This document shows, piece after piece, positions 34,969 to 44,005 of a DNA stretch of 64,000 nt. Both the position numbers and the translations under genes were made by a program. A model generated the notes under the pieces. The model was not told where the DNA came from, made no database searches, and worked only from the letters and a program-made list of their open reading frames with translations. This stretch comes from Chloroflexota bacterium (GTDB lineage Bacteria > Chloroflexota > UBA6077 > FW602-bin22): assembly GCA_004297775.1 (NCBI GenBank), contig SCUE01000030.1:62001-126000 (forward strand), in the 5' to 3' direction. Every line of letters starts with the position of its first letter. Position 1 is the first letter of the stretch.

Positions 34969-35951
34969 CGCCCCGCCTCGCCGTGGCGTGTGAACCGAAA
35001 GACGAGCAAGCGCGCCAGAAGATTCACGGCCGTCGCCACCAGCAGCAAGACGAGCGCGAGCTCGACGATCGCGCTGAAGTAGATGTCTTTGTCCGCCTCG
35101 GTGAACTGATTCGCGATCGCGCTTGCCAATGTGTAGCCCGGCGTCAGGAACGACGCGCGGATGTCCGATGAGCTGTTCCCAATCACCATCGTGACCGCCA
35201 TCGTTTCGCCGAGTGCGCGTGCCAGGCCGAGGCCGGCCGCGCCGGCGATGCCGCTTCGGGCGTACGGCAGGACCGCGTGCCGGATCGTCTCCCAGCGCGT
35301 CGCGCCCAGCGCGACCATGCCCTCGCGCTGCGTATCGGGCACGGCTCGGAAGATCTCGCGCGACACCGCCATGACGGTTGGCGTGATCATGATTGCCAGG
35401 ATCGTCGCGGCGGTCAGATAGTCGCGCCCGAACGGCGGCCCCTCGACCAGGGCGCCCAGGATCGGCATATCGCCCAGCACGGCCTTGAGCGCCGGTTCGA
35501 CCGCCCCTTTCATAAGCGGCCCGAGCACGAAGAATCCCCAGAGGCCGTAGATGATGCTCGGTATCACCGCCAGCAACTCGACGATGAAGGAGATGGGGTC
35601 TCCCAGCCAGCGCGGCGCGTACTCGGCGACGAAGAGCGCCGCGCCGACCGCGATCGGTGTCGCGATGAGCAGCGCGAGCAGCGACGTCACGACCGTGCCG
35701 TAGGCGAAGTGCAGCGCGCCGAACTCCTCGAAGACCGGATCCCAGTTCGACGACGCCAGGAATCCTATGCCATACCGCGCGATGGCCGGCCACGCCTCAT
35801 AGGCCAGAGTAAGCGCCAGAGCTACGATCGTCGCGAGGCTACCGAACGCGACGACCAGAGTAGCGTTGGCGAAGACGCTGTCCGCGTTCCGCGAAAAGGC
35901 GTGGTCACTGACCACGCCGTCCCGGTCAACGCGTGCGCCTTGTTTGCTCAC
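34965..35951 (-). CDS. pstC: Phosphate ABC transporter permease PstC
   Basis: 328 residues from the GTG at 35951, overlapping the pstS stop (GTGA). Six helices; the EAA-type loop is REGMVALGATRWETIRHAVL and GLARALGETMAVTMVIGNSS is diagnostic for PstC. The early periplasmic loop after the first helix (GFLASSNWDPVFEEFGALHF) is also typical. Confidence 0.94.
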   Translation of the reverse strand: MSKQGARVDRDGVVSDHAFSRNADSVFANATLVVAFGSLATIVALALTLAYEAWPAIARYGIGFLASSNWDPVFEEFGALHFAYGTVVTSLLALLIATPIAVGAALFVAEYAPRWLGDPISFIVELLAVIPSIIYGLWGFFVLGPLMKGAVEPALKAVLGDMPILGALVEGPPFGRDYLTAATILAIMITPTVMAVSREIFRAVPDTQREGMVALGATRWETIRHAVLPYARSGIAGAAGLGLARALGETMAVTMVIGNSSSDIRASFLTPGYTLASAIANQFTEADKDIYFSAIVELALVLLLVATAVNLLARLLVFRFTRHGEAGR

Positions 35952-37159
35952 GCGTGCGGAAACGCTCGCTTGTCGTTCACGTTCACAGCCAGGATCTTCT
36001 CGGCGCCCTTCTTCACGATCTCCTCTGGAAGCGGCGCGTAGCCGAGGTCGCCGCTGAACTTCTGGCCATCGTAAATCGCCCACCAGAGCATGCGCGTCAG
36101 CGCCTGTGCCTTCGACAGGTCGGTCATCGAGCGATACACGAGCAACCAGGTGAACCCGGAGATAGGATACGCGGTTGCGCCCGGCGTATTCACGGTTGAC
36201 GCTCGCAGATCGGGCGCGATCGTGTCGCTGATCCCGGCCGCCGCCGCCGTCACCGAGGCCAGGCTCGGTTCGATGAAGATACCGGACTGGTTCTTGACGT
36301 GGCCGACGCCGAGCTTGTTCTGAACCGCGTAGATGAGCTCGACGTAGCCGAGCGAATACTTATTCTGCTTCACTTCGCCGGCCACGCCCTCGTTCCCCTT
36401 GCCGCCGAGACCGACCGGCCACTTCACCGACGTGCCGACACCGACCTTATCCTTCCACTCCTTGCTGACCGCACTCAGGTAGTCGACCCAGATGTAGGTC
36501 GTTCCCGAGCCGTCCGACCGGTGGACAACGACGATATCCTTGTTCACACTTGCAAGGTCTGGATTGTCCGCCACGAGTTTGGTGTCGTTCCATTTCTTGA
36601 TCGTGCCGAGGAAGATGCCGGCGAGCGTATCCGACGTGAACTTCAGTGATGCCTTCGCTTCCGGCACGTTGTAGGTTGGGACGACCGCGCCGAGCGCCGC
36701 CGGAACGTGCAGCACCTCACCGGCCCTGGCGGCCTTCAATTGATCGTCTGTCATCGGGCCGTCGGTCGCGCCGAAATCGACGGTCTGGTCCAAGATGGAC
36801 TTGATGCCGCCTCCCGAACCAATCGACTGGTAGTTTACCTTCACGCCAGTGAGCTTGTAGTACTCCTCGAACCACTTGCTGTACAGCGCGGCCGGGAACG
36901 TCGCGCCGGCGCCGTTCAGTGTCTTCGCCTCGCCTTCGAACGCGGCCTTGACGAGCCCGACGCCCATCGGCATTACGGCTGGCTTGGGAGCCTCGGTGGG
37001 CTTTGCGGCCGCCGTCGGCGCCGCCGCGACTGGCTTCGGGGCCTCGGCCGGCTTCGCCGTCGGTGACGGCGTCGCGCCACAGGCGGCCAGCGCCACGGCG
37101 GCGGCGCCCGCGCCCAACGCCGCCAATATGCCTCGGCGGGAAATTCGGTGGTTCTGCAT
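35948..37159 (-). CDS. pstS: Phosphate-binding lipoprotein PstS
   Basis: 403 residues from the ATG at 37159 with a GAGGAG ribosome site. The signal sequence holds twin Arg (SRRGILAALGAGAAAVALAA) before the lipobox Cys, so Tat export is possible, followed by an Ala/Pro/Lys linker. Phosphate-site motifs: GAGATFPAALYSKWFEEYYK, QSIGSGGGIKSI, DFGATDGPMTD and RSDGSGTTYIWVDYLSAVSK. First gene of pstSCAB-phoU; phased repeats lie in its promoter region. Confidence 0.96.
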   Translation of the reverse strand: MQNHRISRRGILAALGAGAAAVALAACGATPSPTAKPAEAPKPVAAAPTAAAKPTEAPKPAVMPMGVGLVKAAFEGEAKTLNGAGATFPAALYSKWFEEYYKLTGVKVNYQSIGSGGGIKSILDQTVDFGATDGPMTDDQLKAARAGEVLHVPAALGAVVPTYNVPEAKASLKFTSDTLAGIFLGTIKKWNDTKLVADNPDLASVNKDIVVVHRSDGSGTTYIWVDYLSAVSKEWKDKVGVGTSVKWPVGLGGKGNEGVAGEVKQNKYSLGYVELIYAVQNKLGVGHVKNQSGIFIEPSLASVTAAAAGISDTIAPDLRASTVNTPGATAYPISGFTWLLVYRSMTDLSKAQALTRMLWWAIYDGQKFSGDLGYAPLPEEIVKKGAEKILAVNVNDKRAFPHA

Positions 37160-37211
37160 TGTCGCGCGTCTCCTCAATCTGATTGGTCGTGAGAAACGGT
37201 ATGGTGCTCAT

Positions 37212-37250
37212 GTAAACGCCCTCGACTCCTCTGTTAACGCCCGTAAACGA
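37212..37250. promoter_or_regulatory. Phased GTAAACGCC-like repeats, candidate Pho box
   Basis: GTAAACGCC (37212), GTTAACGCC (37233) and GTAAACGAA (37243) occur with spacings of 21 and 10 bases, close to one or two helical turns. They lie between divergent pstS and the PhoP-type regulator gene. OmpR-family phosphate regulators bind 11-base direct repeats, so this is a good candidate for the binding site controlling both units. The consensus itself is not one I know. Confidence 0.55.
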
Positions 37251-37294
37251 ATGCACTGCCATCTCGTCGGGAGTCGATACGTATCATCATCGGA

Positions 37295-37984
37295 GTGGGC
37301 AAGGTTCTTCTAGTCGACGATGAACCGACGCTTGTTGCCACACTGGACTACAACCTTCGTCGCGACGGTCACGAGGTCGTCATCGCGCGCGATGGCCTCG
37401 CGGCGGTCGAACAAGCGCGCGCGACGAAGCCGGACGTGATCCTGCTCGATGTCATGCTGCCGAAACTCGATGGCTTCGAGGCGTGCCGCGCGATTCGCCG
37501 GTTCTCGGACGCGGCGATCCTTCTCTTGACGGCTCGCGATGCCGAGATCGACAAGGTCGTCGGCCTCGAGATCGGCGCCGACGATTACATCACCAAGCCA
37601 TTCAGCATGCGCGAGGTCCTGGCGCGTGTGAAGGCCCATATTCGACGCGGCGCGCGTGTGGCGCCACCCGGGCCGGTCAACGAAGACGCGATCGTCGTTG
37701 GCAGCATTTCGATCGACCTTCCGGTGCGGGTCGTCACGAGGAACGGCGCGCGGATACAGATGAAGCCGCGAGTGTTCGACTTGCTCGCTTTCCTGATTCG
37801 AAACCGGGGCCAGGTTGTGACCCGCGACCAGTTGCTCGATCGGGTCTGGGGCTACGCCTACGATGGAGGCACCCGCACCGTCGATGTGCATGTCCGATGG
37901 TTGCGCGAGAGCCTCGAAGACGATCCCGCGTCGCCGCGCCTCATTCAAACGGTGCGTGGCGTTGGCTATCGACTGGCCGGGTAG
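37295..37984 (+). CDS. phoP: PhoP/PhoB-type OmpR-family response regulator
   Basis: 229 residues, GTG start. Receiver: VLLVDDEPTLV, phospho-acceptor Asp in VILLDVMLPKLDGF, T/S switch in LLLTARD and Lys in YITKPF. The C-terminal winged helix is OmpR-like (QMKPRVFDLLAFLIRNRGQV, then DVHVRWLRESLEDD and TVRGVGYRL). Divergent from pstS and followed by its kinase, so the phosphate-starvation regulator role is strongly implied by context. Confidence 0.92.
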   Translation: MGKVLLVDDEPTLVATLDYNLRRDGHEVVIARDGLAAVEQARATKPDVILLDVMLPKLDGFEACRAIRRFSDAAILLLTARDAEIDKVVGLEIGADDYITKPFSMREVLARVKAHIRRGARVAPPGPVNEDAIVVGSISIDLPVRVVTRNGARIQMKPRVFDLLAFLIRNRGQVVTRDQLLDRVWGYAYDGGTRTVDVHVRWLRESLEDDPASPRLIQTVRGVGYRLAG

Positions 37985-38004
37985 AGACGCTCGGGTGGGC
38001 GACC

Positions 38005-39441
38005 GTGAGTGAGCGGAGATCCAGCTTCGCGCGTCGACTGGCACTCGCCTGCGCCATTCCCGCTGCCCTGGCCGCGCTGATCCTGCCAGCGCTGCTCTAC
38101 GTCCGCGATCTTGGCTCCGGCCGAACCGACGCCGCGACCTGGGCGCTGCTTGCGTTTCTCGCGCTTGCCGTCGTCAGTCTGGCGTCGGCGGTCGCCGCCG
38201 CCCGGATCGCCCAACGCACCACGAGCGCGGCGCGCGGACTGGCTTTGGCGGCCAATGCGCTTGCGCGGGGCGAAACAGTGCGCATCGCCCACGTCGCGGG
38301 CGACGACGAGTTTGCGGATCTTGGCCGTGCATTCGAGGACATGGCGGCGCGATTCCATGGCTCGATCGACGCGATCGCGGCCGATCGCGCCCGATTATCG
38401 GCAATCCTGGCGACGATGGACGATGGCGTCATCCTGCTCAATGGGGATCAACGGGTCCTGCTGGCCAATCGGGCCGCGACCGAGTTGATCGGTCTGCCGG
38501 ACGACGCGGCTGCCTCGGGTCGACCGTTGGTGCAGCTCGTTTCCCGTCACGAGTTGTACGAGCTCGCTCGCAACGCGCTCGATTCGAACGCATCTCGACC
38601 CCGTTCGGTCGAGATGCACCTCGACGCGCGCGATGTTCTCGTCATCGCCACGCCGATGACCTCGGGCGGCGCGGCGCTGCTCCTCATTCAAGATGTCAGC
38701 GCGGTCCGTCGCGCCGAGACCGTTCGGCGCGACTTCGTCGCCAATGTCTCTCATGAGCTGAAGACGCCGATCGCGTCGCTCAAGGCACTCGTCGAGACGC
38801 TCGAATCTGGCGCGCTCGATGATCCGCCGGCGGCGCGCGACTTCCTCGGGCGCATGCACGTCGAGGTCGATGGCCTGGCGCAGCTCGTTCAGGAGCTCCT
38901 TGATCTGGCGCGCATCGAATCGGGCCGGGCGCGATTCATGTTCGCACTGCACGAGGCCGCGGAGCTCGCCGCGTCGGCGCTCGAACGCCTCCGTCCGCAA
39001 GCGACTCGCGCCGGGCTGAGAGCGTCGCTCGAGAATGATCCGTCACTGCCGGTGGTGTTTGCCGATGGCGGAAGGGTCGAAGGCGCGCTCATGAACTTGA
39101 TTCATAACGCGATCAAATTCACACCCGAGGGCGGGTATATCCGCGTTCGCGTCGTTCCGACGACGCTGCGAGGCGGCTCTGGCGTGCGATTCCTGGTCGA
39201 GGACACGGGCGTCGGCATCGCACCGGAGGGCGTATCTCGCGTCTGGGAGCGCTTCTACAAGACCGATCGGTCGCGCGCGACGACCGGAACCGGTCTCGGG
39301 CTGGCGATCGTAAAGCATGTCGTCGATGCCCACGGTGGCGTCGTCGGCGTATCGAGCGTGCAAGACGAGGGCTCGTCCTTCTGGTTCGACCTGCCGGCCG
39401 CTGCCGACGACGGTCACGGTCAGTCGACAATGGCGCGATGA
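38005..39441 (+). CDS. phoR: PhoR-type sensor histidine kinase
   Basis: 478 residues from a GTG 20 bases after the regulator stop; the longer frame from 37483 lies inside the regulator gene. Two helices near the N-terminus (LALACAIPAALAALILPALL and LLAFLALAVVSLASAVAAAR), then HAMP, PAS, HisKA with FVANVSHELKTPIASLKALV, and HATPase (NLIHNAIKFTPEGG, DTGVGIAPEG, GTGLGLAIVKHVVDAHGG). The very short extracytoplasmic loop is typical of PhoR, which reads phosphate status through PhoU and Pst rather than by binding ligand. Confidence 0.92.
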   Translation: MSERRSSFARRLALACAIPAALAALILPALLYVRDLGSGRTDAATWALLAFLALAVVSLASAVAAARIAQRTTSAARGLALAANALARGETVRIAHVAGDDEFADLGRAFEDMAARFHGSIDAIAADRARLSAILATMDDGVILLNGDQRVLLANRAATELIGLPDDAAASGRPLVQLVSRHELYELARNALDSNASRPRSVEMHLDARDVLVIATPMTSGGAALLLIQDVSAVRRAETVRRDFVANVSHELKTPIASLKALVETLESGALDDPPAARDFLGRMHVEVDGLAQLVQELLDLARIESGRARFMFALHEAAELAASALERLRPQATRAGLRASLENDPSLPVVFADGGRVEGALMNLIHNAIKFTPEGGYIRVRVVPTTLRGGSGVRFLVEDTGVGIAPEGVSRVWERFYKTDRSRATTGTGLGLAIVKHVVDAHGGVVGVSSVQDEGSSFWFDLPAAADDGHGQSTMAR

Positions 39442-40841
39442 GACAAAGACGAACGGATCCGACGCCCTGGCGCGGTTCCTCCCACATTACCGACTCGGCA
39501 TTCTTCGCCGATCAGTTCAGTACCGCCGAAATGCGGTCCGTGTTCGATGACAGCGCGCTGCTCCAGTCGTGGCTCGATGCCGAGGCGGCCCTCGCGCGGG
39601 CCGAGGTCGAGGCCGGAATCGTTCCGATCGAAGCGGCCGAGGCGATCGAGCGCGCCGCGAAGGCGGATCGGCTCGATTGGGCGGCGATCAAGCGGGGGAT
39701 CGACGAGACGTTCCACCCGATCGTGCCGGTCGTTCGCGAACTGGCGCGCGTTGCAGATGAGGAACGACCCGACGCTGGCCACTACGTTCACTGGGGTGCG
39801 ACCACGCAGGACATTATGGATACCGGCGCGGTCCTGCAGACCCGTGCCGGCCTCGACCTCGTCGTCCGCGAGGCCGAGGCGATCGAGCGGGTTCTCGCGC
39901 GACTCGCCGCGACCCACGCCGACACGCCGATGGCCGGTCGCACCCACGGCCAACACGCGCTGCCGATCACGTTCGGATTCAAAGTCGCGGTTTGGCTGGC
40001 CGAGTGGCGTCGCCACGGCGCTCGCCTGGCTGATGCGAGGCCCCGCGTCCTGGTCGGTCAACTCGGCGGCGCGGCTGGCACGCTGGCCGGTTTCGGCGCC
40101 GATGCGCGCGGAATTCAGGCCCGATTCTGTGAACTGCTCGGTCTTGGAGCGCCGCCGATCGCATGGCACACCGCGCGCGACGGTTTCGCCGAGGTCGCCT
40201 TCGTCCTCGGTCTGTACAGCGCGACGCTCGGGAAGATCGCGCGCGAGGTCATCGCGCTGCAGAAGACCGAGGTCGCGGAGATCGAAGAGCCGTGGAACGA
40301 GGGCAAGGTGGGCTCTTCGACGATGCCGCACAAGCGTAACCCGATGATCTGCGAATTGATCGACGGAGTGAGTCGCTTGACCCGTCAGGAGGTCGCGACC
40401 GCGCTCGGCGGAATGGTCGGCGAGCACGAGCGCGACATGGGACCGTGGCAGGCCGAATGGGAGTGGCTGCCGCGTCTCTTCCTTCTGACATCGAGTGCGC
40501 TGGCGCACGGCCGACGTGTGCTCGAAGGGCTCGTCGTGTACGCCGATCGCATGGCGGCCAATCTCGATATGACGGGCGGCCTGATTCTTTCTGAAGCGAT
40601 CATGCTGCGGCTCGCGGAGACGATCGGTCGCCAGCATGCTCACGACGTCGTCTACGAGGTGGCGATGAGCGTCCGGGTCGAGGGTCGCGATTTTCGCGCC
40701 GCCCTCGCGGCCGAGCCGGCCGTGCGCGATGCGCTCTCCGAAGCCGAAGTCGCAGCCCTGCTGGATCCGCGCTCCTACCTCGGCGAGGCGCCCTGGTACG
40801 CCCGAGCCGTCGCCGACGGTTCGCCTCAGTCGCGCGCCTGA
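39438..40841 (+). CDS. PcaB/adenylosuccinate lyase superfamily protein
   Basis: 467 residues. The fumarase/aspartase signature is GSSTMPHKRNPMICELIDGV near residue 295; other conserved blocks are HYVHWGATTQDIMDTGAVLQ near 118 and GRTHGQHALPITFGFKVAVW near 175. The N-terminal QFSTAEMRSVFDDSALLQSW is closer to 3-carboxy-cis,cis-muconate cycloisomerase (PcaB) than to PurB, but no other protocatechuate-pathway genes are nearby. The ATG overlaps the phoR stop (ATGA), so it is co-transcribed with phoPR, an odd partner. Confidence 0.85.
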   Translation: MRQRRTDPTPWRGSSHITDSAFFADQFSTAEMRSVFDDSALLQSWLDAEAALARAEVEAGIVPIEAAEAIERAAKADRLDWAAIKRGIDETFHPIVPVVRELARVADEERPDAGHYVHWGATTQDIMDTGAVLQTRAGLDLVVREAEAIERVLARLAATHADTPMAGRTHGQHALPITFGFKVAVWLAEWRRHGARLADARPRVLVGQLGGAAGTLAGFGADARGIQARFCELLGLGAPPIAWHTARDGFAEVAFVLGLYSATLGKIAREVIALQKTEVAEIEEPWNEGKVGSSTMPHKRNPMICELIDGVSRLTRQEVATALGGMVGEHERDMGPWQAEWEWLPRLFLLTSSALAHGRRVLEGLVVYADRMAANLDMTGGLILSEAIMLRLAETIGRQHAHDVVYEVAMSVRVEGRDFRAALAAEPAVRDALSEAEVAALLDPRSYLGEAPWYARAVADGSPQSRA

Positions 40842-40863
40842 TCGTCCGGCGCCGCGTCTGGCG

Positions 40864-42561
40864 CTACCCGCACGTCTCGCTGGGAGACTGATCGATCGCG
40901 CCGACGTCCGGCTTTCCGACCGGGACGGGCAATCCCGCGAATTCGCGACCGTCGCCGGCGATGAGCGGCGGCGGGATTGGTCGACCGGCCTCGCGGGCCG
41001 ATGATTCGGGCCTCGGCCGCGCCGGCGCCAACGTCGAGAACGGGCGATGATCAAGTGTGTCGGCCCCTTCGGCGCAGAAGAGCGGGTCGGCCACGATCGC
41101 GGCCAGCGCGCCGCCGGTCCTCTCTTGATCGAGCGCGAGGCTCCACGGTTCGATGCCCGTGTAGGCCTGGTCGCCCCACTGGATCAGGTACTTGCTCGAC
41201 GCGTCGTAGTACAGATTACCGAGGAAGTGGATCCCTTCGACCGAGGTCGGATCGACGACCAGGAAGACGCCGTCGCGCAGCGCGAAGACGTTGTTCGCGA
41301 CCGCGATGTCACGCGGATAGCCGCGATCGTCACTGCCCTGGGCCACCAGTAGTGGACCACGCTGGGCGCGCACGGTGTTGTTCACGAATTGATAGCCACC
41401 GTCGCCACCCACGATCAACAGTGCTCCCTCGCTGTTTGACAGAGCGCCGTCGTTGAGGCTGACGTTGTGTCGTACGAGCGCGGTCGCGTCGCCAGAATCA
41501 TTGTCGAGTGTCACGGCCGGGCCATCGTTGTCGTGCGTGTAGTTCCGCTCGACGAGCACGCGCAAACCGCCGACCGCGATCCCGCCACCCTGCCAGGGGC
41601 AATTCATCGCGACTCTCTGACGGGCGACTTCATTTCCTCGAATTGTGATGTCGCGGCCGTAGACCACGATTCCCGAGTTGCCGCCGCCCTCGGCTCCGCC
41701 GCCGGCGCAACCGTTCTTGCCGCCGTTGTCGATCGCGACATTGTTCTCGACGATCACGCGGTCGCCGCGATAGACAAACACGCCGCCGCCCGTGATGTTC
41801 GCGCCCGCGTCCGGGGCTGGCACGCCAGGACTACCCGTGAACCGAGAATCGACGATCGTCACGTCGCGCAGGCTGTACCGCCCCTGGCTGTCCGGTTCGC
41901 TCGCCACCAGCAAGACGCCAGCGGTCAGGTTGTCATGCGCTTCGACCTCTTCGAACTTCACCGCGGTCAGCGCGCCGACGCCGGTCGCGATGGTCGCGAT
42001 GCCAGCGCAGTAGCCGCTGACCTCGACTCGGGCGATCGTGATCCCCGCGTTGGCCTGACCGCGCTCGTTGATGATGTGGATACCGTGCGCGCCTTCCAAC
42101 CCGAACAGGCACGTCGTGATGTTCCCGCTCACGCGGAGATTCTCGATGCGGATGCCGCTGACACTCTCGATCTGAACCGCCGCGCCATCGCCGCCGCCAA
42201 GCGTGGCACGCCCGGTCCCATACGACCCGAAGATGATTGGCGCCTCCGGCGCCCCGGTGGCCACTTCTGGCACGATGTGAATCGTGCCCGTAAACGTGTC
42301 GCCACCGCGGAAGAGGACGCGATCGCCGGGACCGTACGATCCGGCGTTGACGCGGTCGATCGAAGCCCAGGCCGTATCGGGCGTCAGGCCGTCGGCGTTG
42401 TCATCGCCATCGGCGCGAACGTGGAACGCTTGCCCCGCCGGAGCCGATCGCGGTGGGATTTCGAGTGGCGCGATCGGCCGTCGATTCTCGAAGGCCGCCG
42501 CGCACGCGACGCCGAGCAACGCAATGAGGCTGGTCAGCGCGATGAGACGGGCGGCGTACAC
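40864..42561 (-). CDS. Secreted right-handed parallel beta-helix lipoprotein
   Basis: 565 residues. N-terminal signal with a lipobox-like LLGVACAA, then a DUF1565-like opening FHVRADGDDNADGLTPDTAW, seen in many surface beta-helix proteins. Residues ~110-460 are short beta-strand coils with repeated IENLRVSGN, VIVENNVAIDNGG, ITIRGNEVARQR and VLVERNYTHDNDG units, a pectate-lyase-type helix. No catalytic Asp triad is obvious. Likely binds or cleaves polysaccharide at the cell surface. Confidence 0.85.
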   Translation of the reverse strand: MYAARLIALTSLIALLGVACAAAFENRRPIAPLEIPPRSAPAGQAFHVRADGDDNADGLTPDTAWASIDRVNAGSYGPGDRVLFRGGDTFTGTIHIVPEVATGAPEAPIIFGSYGTGRATLGGGDGAAVQIESVSGIRIENLRVSGNITTCLFGLEGAHGIHIINERGQANAGITIARVEVSGYCAGIATIATGVGALTAVKFEEVEAHDNLTAGVLLVASEPDSQGRYSLRDVTIVDSRFTGSPGVPAPDAGANITGGGVFVYRGDRVIVENNVAIDNGGKNGCAGGGAEGGGNSGIVVYGRDITIRGNEVARQRVAMNCPWQGGGIAVGGLRVLVERNYTHDNDGPAVTLDNDSGDATALVRHNVSLNDGALSNSEGALLIVGGDGGYQFVNNTVRAQRGPLLVAQGSDDRGYPRDIAVANNVFALRDGVFLVVDPTSVEGIHFLGNLYYDASSKYLIQWGDQAYTGIEPWSLALDQERTGGALAAIVADPLFCAEGADTLDHRPFSTLAPARPRPESSAREAGRPIPPPLIAGDGREFAGLPVPVGKPDVGAIDQSPSETCG

Positions 42562-42705
42562 CGCCCGAACCGTACCGCGTCGTGCCCGCGGCGCACAGCG
42601 GAGAATCCCCTATGTCAACCGACCAGCGCGTTCGCGGCTGTCTTGGCTCTCCGGCATGAGCCCACGCCGCCGCCTTGACCGTTCCGAGTGTTCGAGAACC
42701 AGCGG

Positions 42706-42737
42706 CGGCGATCGTGACCCACGGGTCACGATCGCCG
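42706..42737. terminator. 15-bp perfect hairpin downstream of the double-cupredoxin gene
   Basis: Arms CGGCGATCGTGACCC (42706-42720) and GGGTCACGATCGCCG (42723-42737) with a 2-base loop. It lies 31 bases after the minus-strand cupredoxin stop and upstream of the beta-helix gene. It probably separates the two transcripts; no T run follows. As an almost perfect palindrome it could also be a protein-binding site. Confidence 0.5.
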
Positions 42738-42767
42738 GTTGCGCCGGACGTTTACGTCGCGCGATCT

Positions 42768-43853
42768 TTACTTGACCGTAAACGTGAAGATCTGCCCCTT
42801 GTCCGCATGGATGAACGAGCTTCCGTCCGGGTTCTTGCCCACGATGAAGCAACCCGTCCCCCAGATTCCGGCAGTGAGCTTCATCACCTTTTCGCCGGAT
42901 TGTCCGGGCTCGAACTCGAAGAGCTCGTCAGCACCCTTCAGGAAGTCGCGTCCCTTGACCTTCTCGCCCTTCAGTTTCCGGTACAGATACTCGGAGCGAT
43001 CCTGCAGCGGGTAGACCCAGAAATCGTGTTCCATCTTGCCGGTGTTCTTAAATGAGAAAGTCACGTCGCCGGCGGCCACGAGCAGCGAGTCGGTCATGAA
43101 GTCCCATTCGTTCGCGACGATTTTCATCGTCTTCGTCGGCGCGACCATGCGGCTCGCAACGCCGGGTCCCGTCACTTCGACAGTTCTGTGCTGGCCCCGA
43201 TCGTAGTGAACGTACGTGCTACCGTCGGCGTTCTTGCCCTGGACGAAGCACGCGACCTCGTAGAGCCCGGGCTTCATCACGTAGTCGGCCTCGCCGGACT
43301 TGCCACCCTCCAGATCGAACAGCTCCGTCGCATCCTTCAGGTAGTCCTTGCCCTTCACCTTCTCGCCGGCGCGCTTCTTGGCGAGGTACGCGCTGAGATC
43401 CTGAGGTGGGAAGACCCAAAAGTCGTGCGTCATCTTGCCGGTGTTCTTGAATGCGAAGTGAACCGGACCGGCCGGAATTGACAACTTATCGATCTCGAAC
43501 GCGTACTCGCTTGCGACCACATTGACCGTGGTTGCCGGGGCGCTCGGCGCCGCGGTCGCGGCGGCCGGCTTTGCGGCGCTGGCTGGTGTCGCGGCGGCCG
43601 GCGCTGGCGGCGCGGTTGGCTGGACGGCTGGTTTCACCACCGGAATCGGTGTCGCGGCGGCCGGCGCTGGCGGTGGTGTCGGCTGGACGGTTGGCTTGAC
43701 CACCGGAATTGGCGTCGCGGCTGGCGCGCACGCCGTGAGCGTGGTGAGGCCGGCCGCGGCGAACAGGATACCGGAACGGACAAGCATCTGGCGTCGGGTC
43801 GTCGGGCGCGCGGCCATCGCGTGGGATAGGTCGCCAATTGTTGGGAGTGTCAT
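42768..43853 (-). CDS. Lipoprotein with two tandem cupredoxin-like domains
   Basis: 361 residues; ATG at 43853 has an AAGGAGA nine bases upstream. The signal holds TTRRQMLVRSGILFAAAGLT and the lipobox Cys in TACAPAAT, then ~65 residues of Pro/Ala repeats. Two homologous ~115-residue domains follow, each with a THDFWVFP or EHDFWVYP His, a Cys (VACFVQGKN or GTGCFIVGKN) and a later His (YVHYDRG or FIHADKG), a plausible copper site. Both carry an extra KGKDYLKDA/KGRDFLKGA insert not seen in small plastocyanins. Likely a periplasmic-face electron carrier or copper store. Confidence 0.8.
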   Translation of the reverse strand: MTLPTIGDLSHAMAARPTTRRQMLVRSGILFAAAGLTTLTACAPAATPIPVVKPTVQPTPPPAPAAATPIPVVKPAVQPTAPPAPAAATPASAAKPAAATAAPSAPATTVNVVASEYAFEIDKLSIPAGPVHFAFKNTGKMTHDFWVFPPQDLSAYLAKKRAGEKVKGKDYLKDATELFDLEGGKSGEADYVMKPGLYEVACFVQGKNADGSTYVHYDRGQHRTVEVTGPGVASRMVAPTKTMKIVANEWDFMTDSLLVAAGDVTFSFKNTGKMEHDFWVYPLQDRSEYLYRKLKGEKVKGRDFLKGADELFEFEPGQSGEKVMKLTAGIWGTGCFIVGKNPDGSSFIHADKGQIFTFTVK

Positions 43854-44005
43854 TGATGAAGTCTCCTTTGCGAGTTGACTGGTTTCGGTCGAGCCCTGTG
43901 ACCGGCCGTGTCACGATCCTTACACGGCGGCGCAGGCGATCCGAGGATCGTTGCGCGTTCTCGCGCCGTCAGAAGGTCACCTCCTTGTCTCTCCGTCGAA
44001 TCGGG

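Noticed and set aside
37483..38004. N-terminal extension of the PhoR-type kinase
   Set aside because: It would overlap the regulator gene by 500 bases and reads as Arg-rich shadow sequence; the GTG at 38005 gives a normal kinase start.
39420..41054. 544-residue minus-strand frame
   Set aside because: Antisense to the PcaB/PurB-type lyase; composition is that of a shadow frame.
43560..43720. Direct repeats near 43.6 kb as a regulatory array
   Set aside because: They encode the Pro/Ala-rich lipoprotein linker (PIPVVKP units) of the double-cupredoxin protein.
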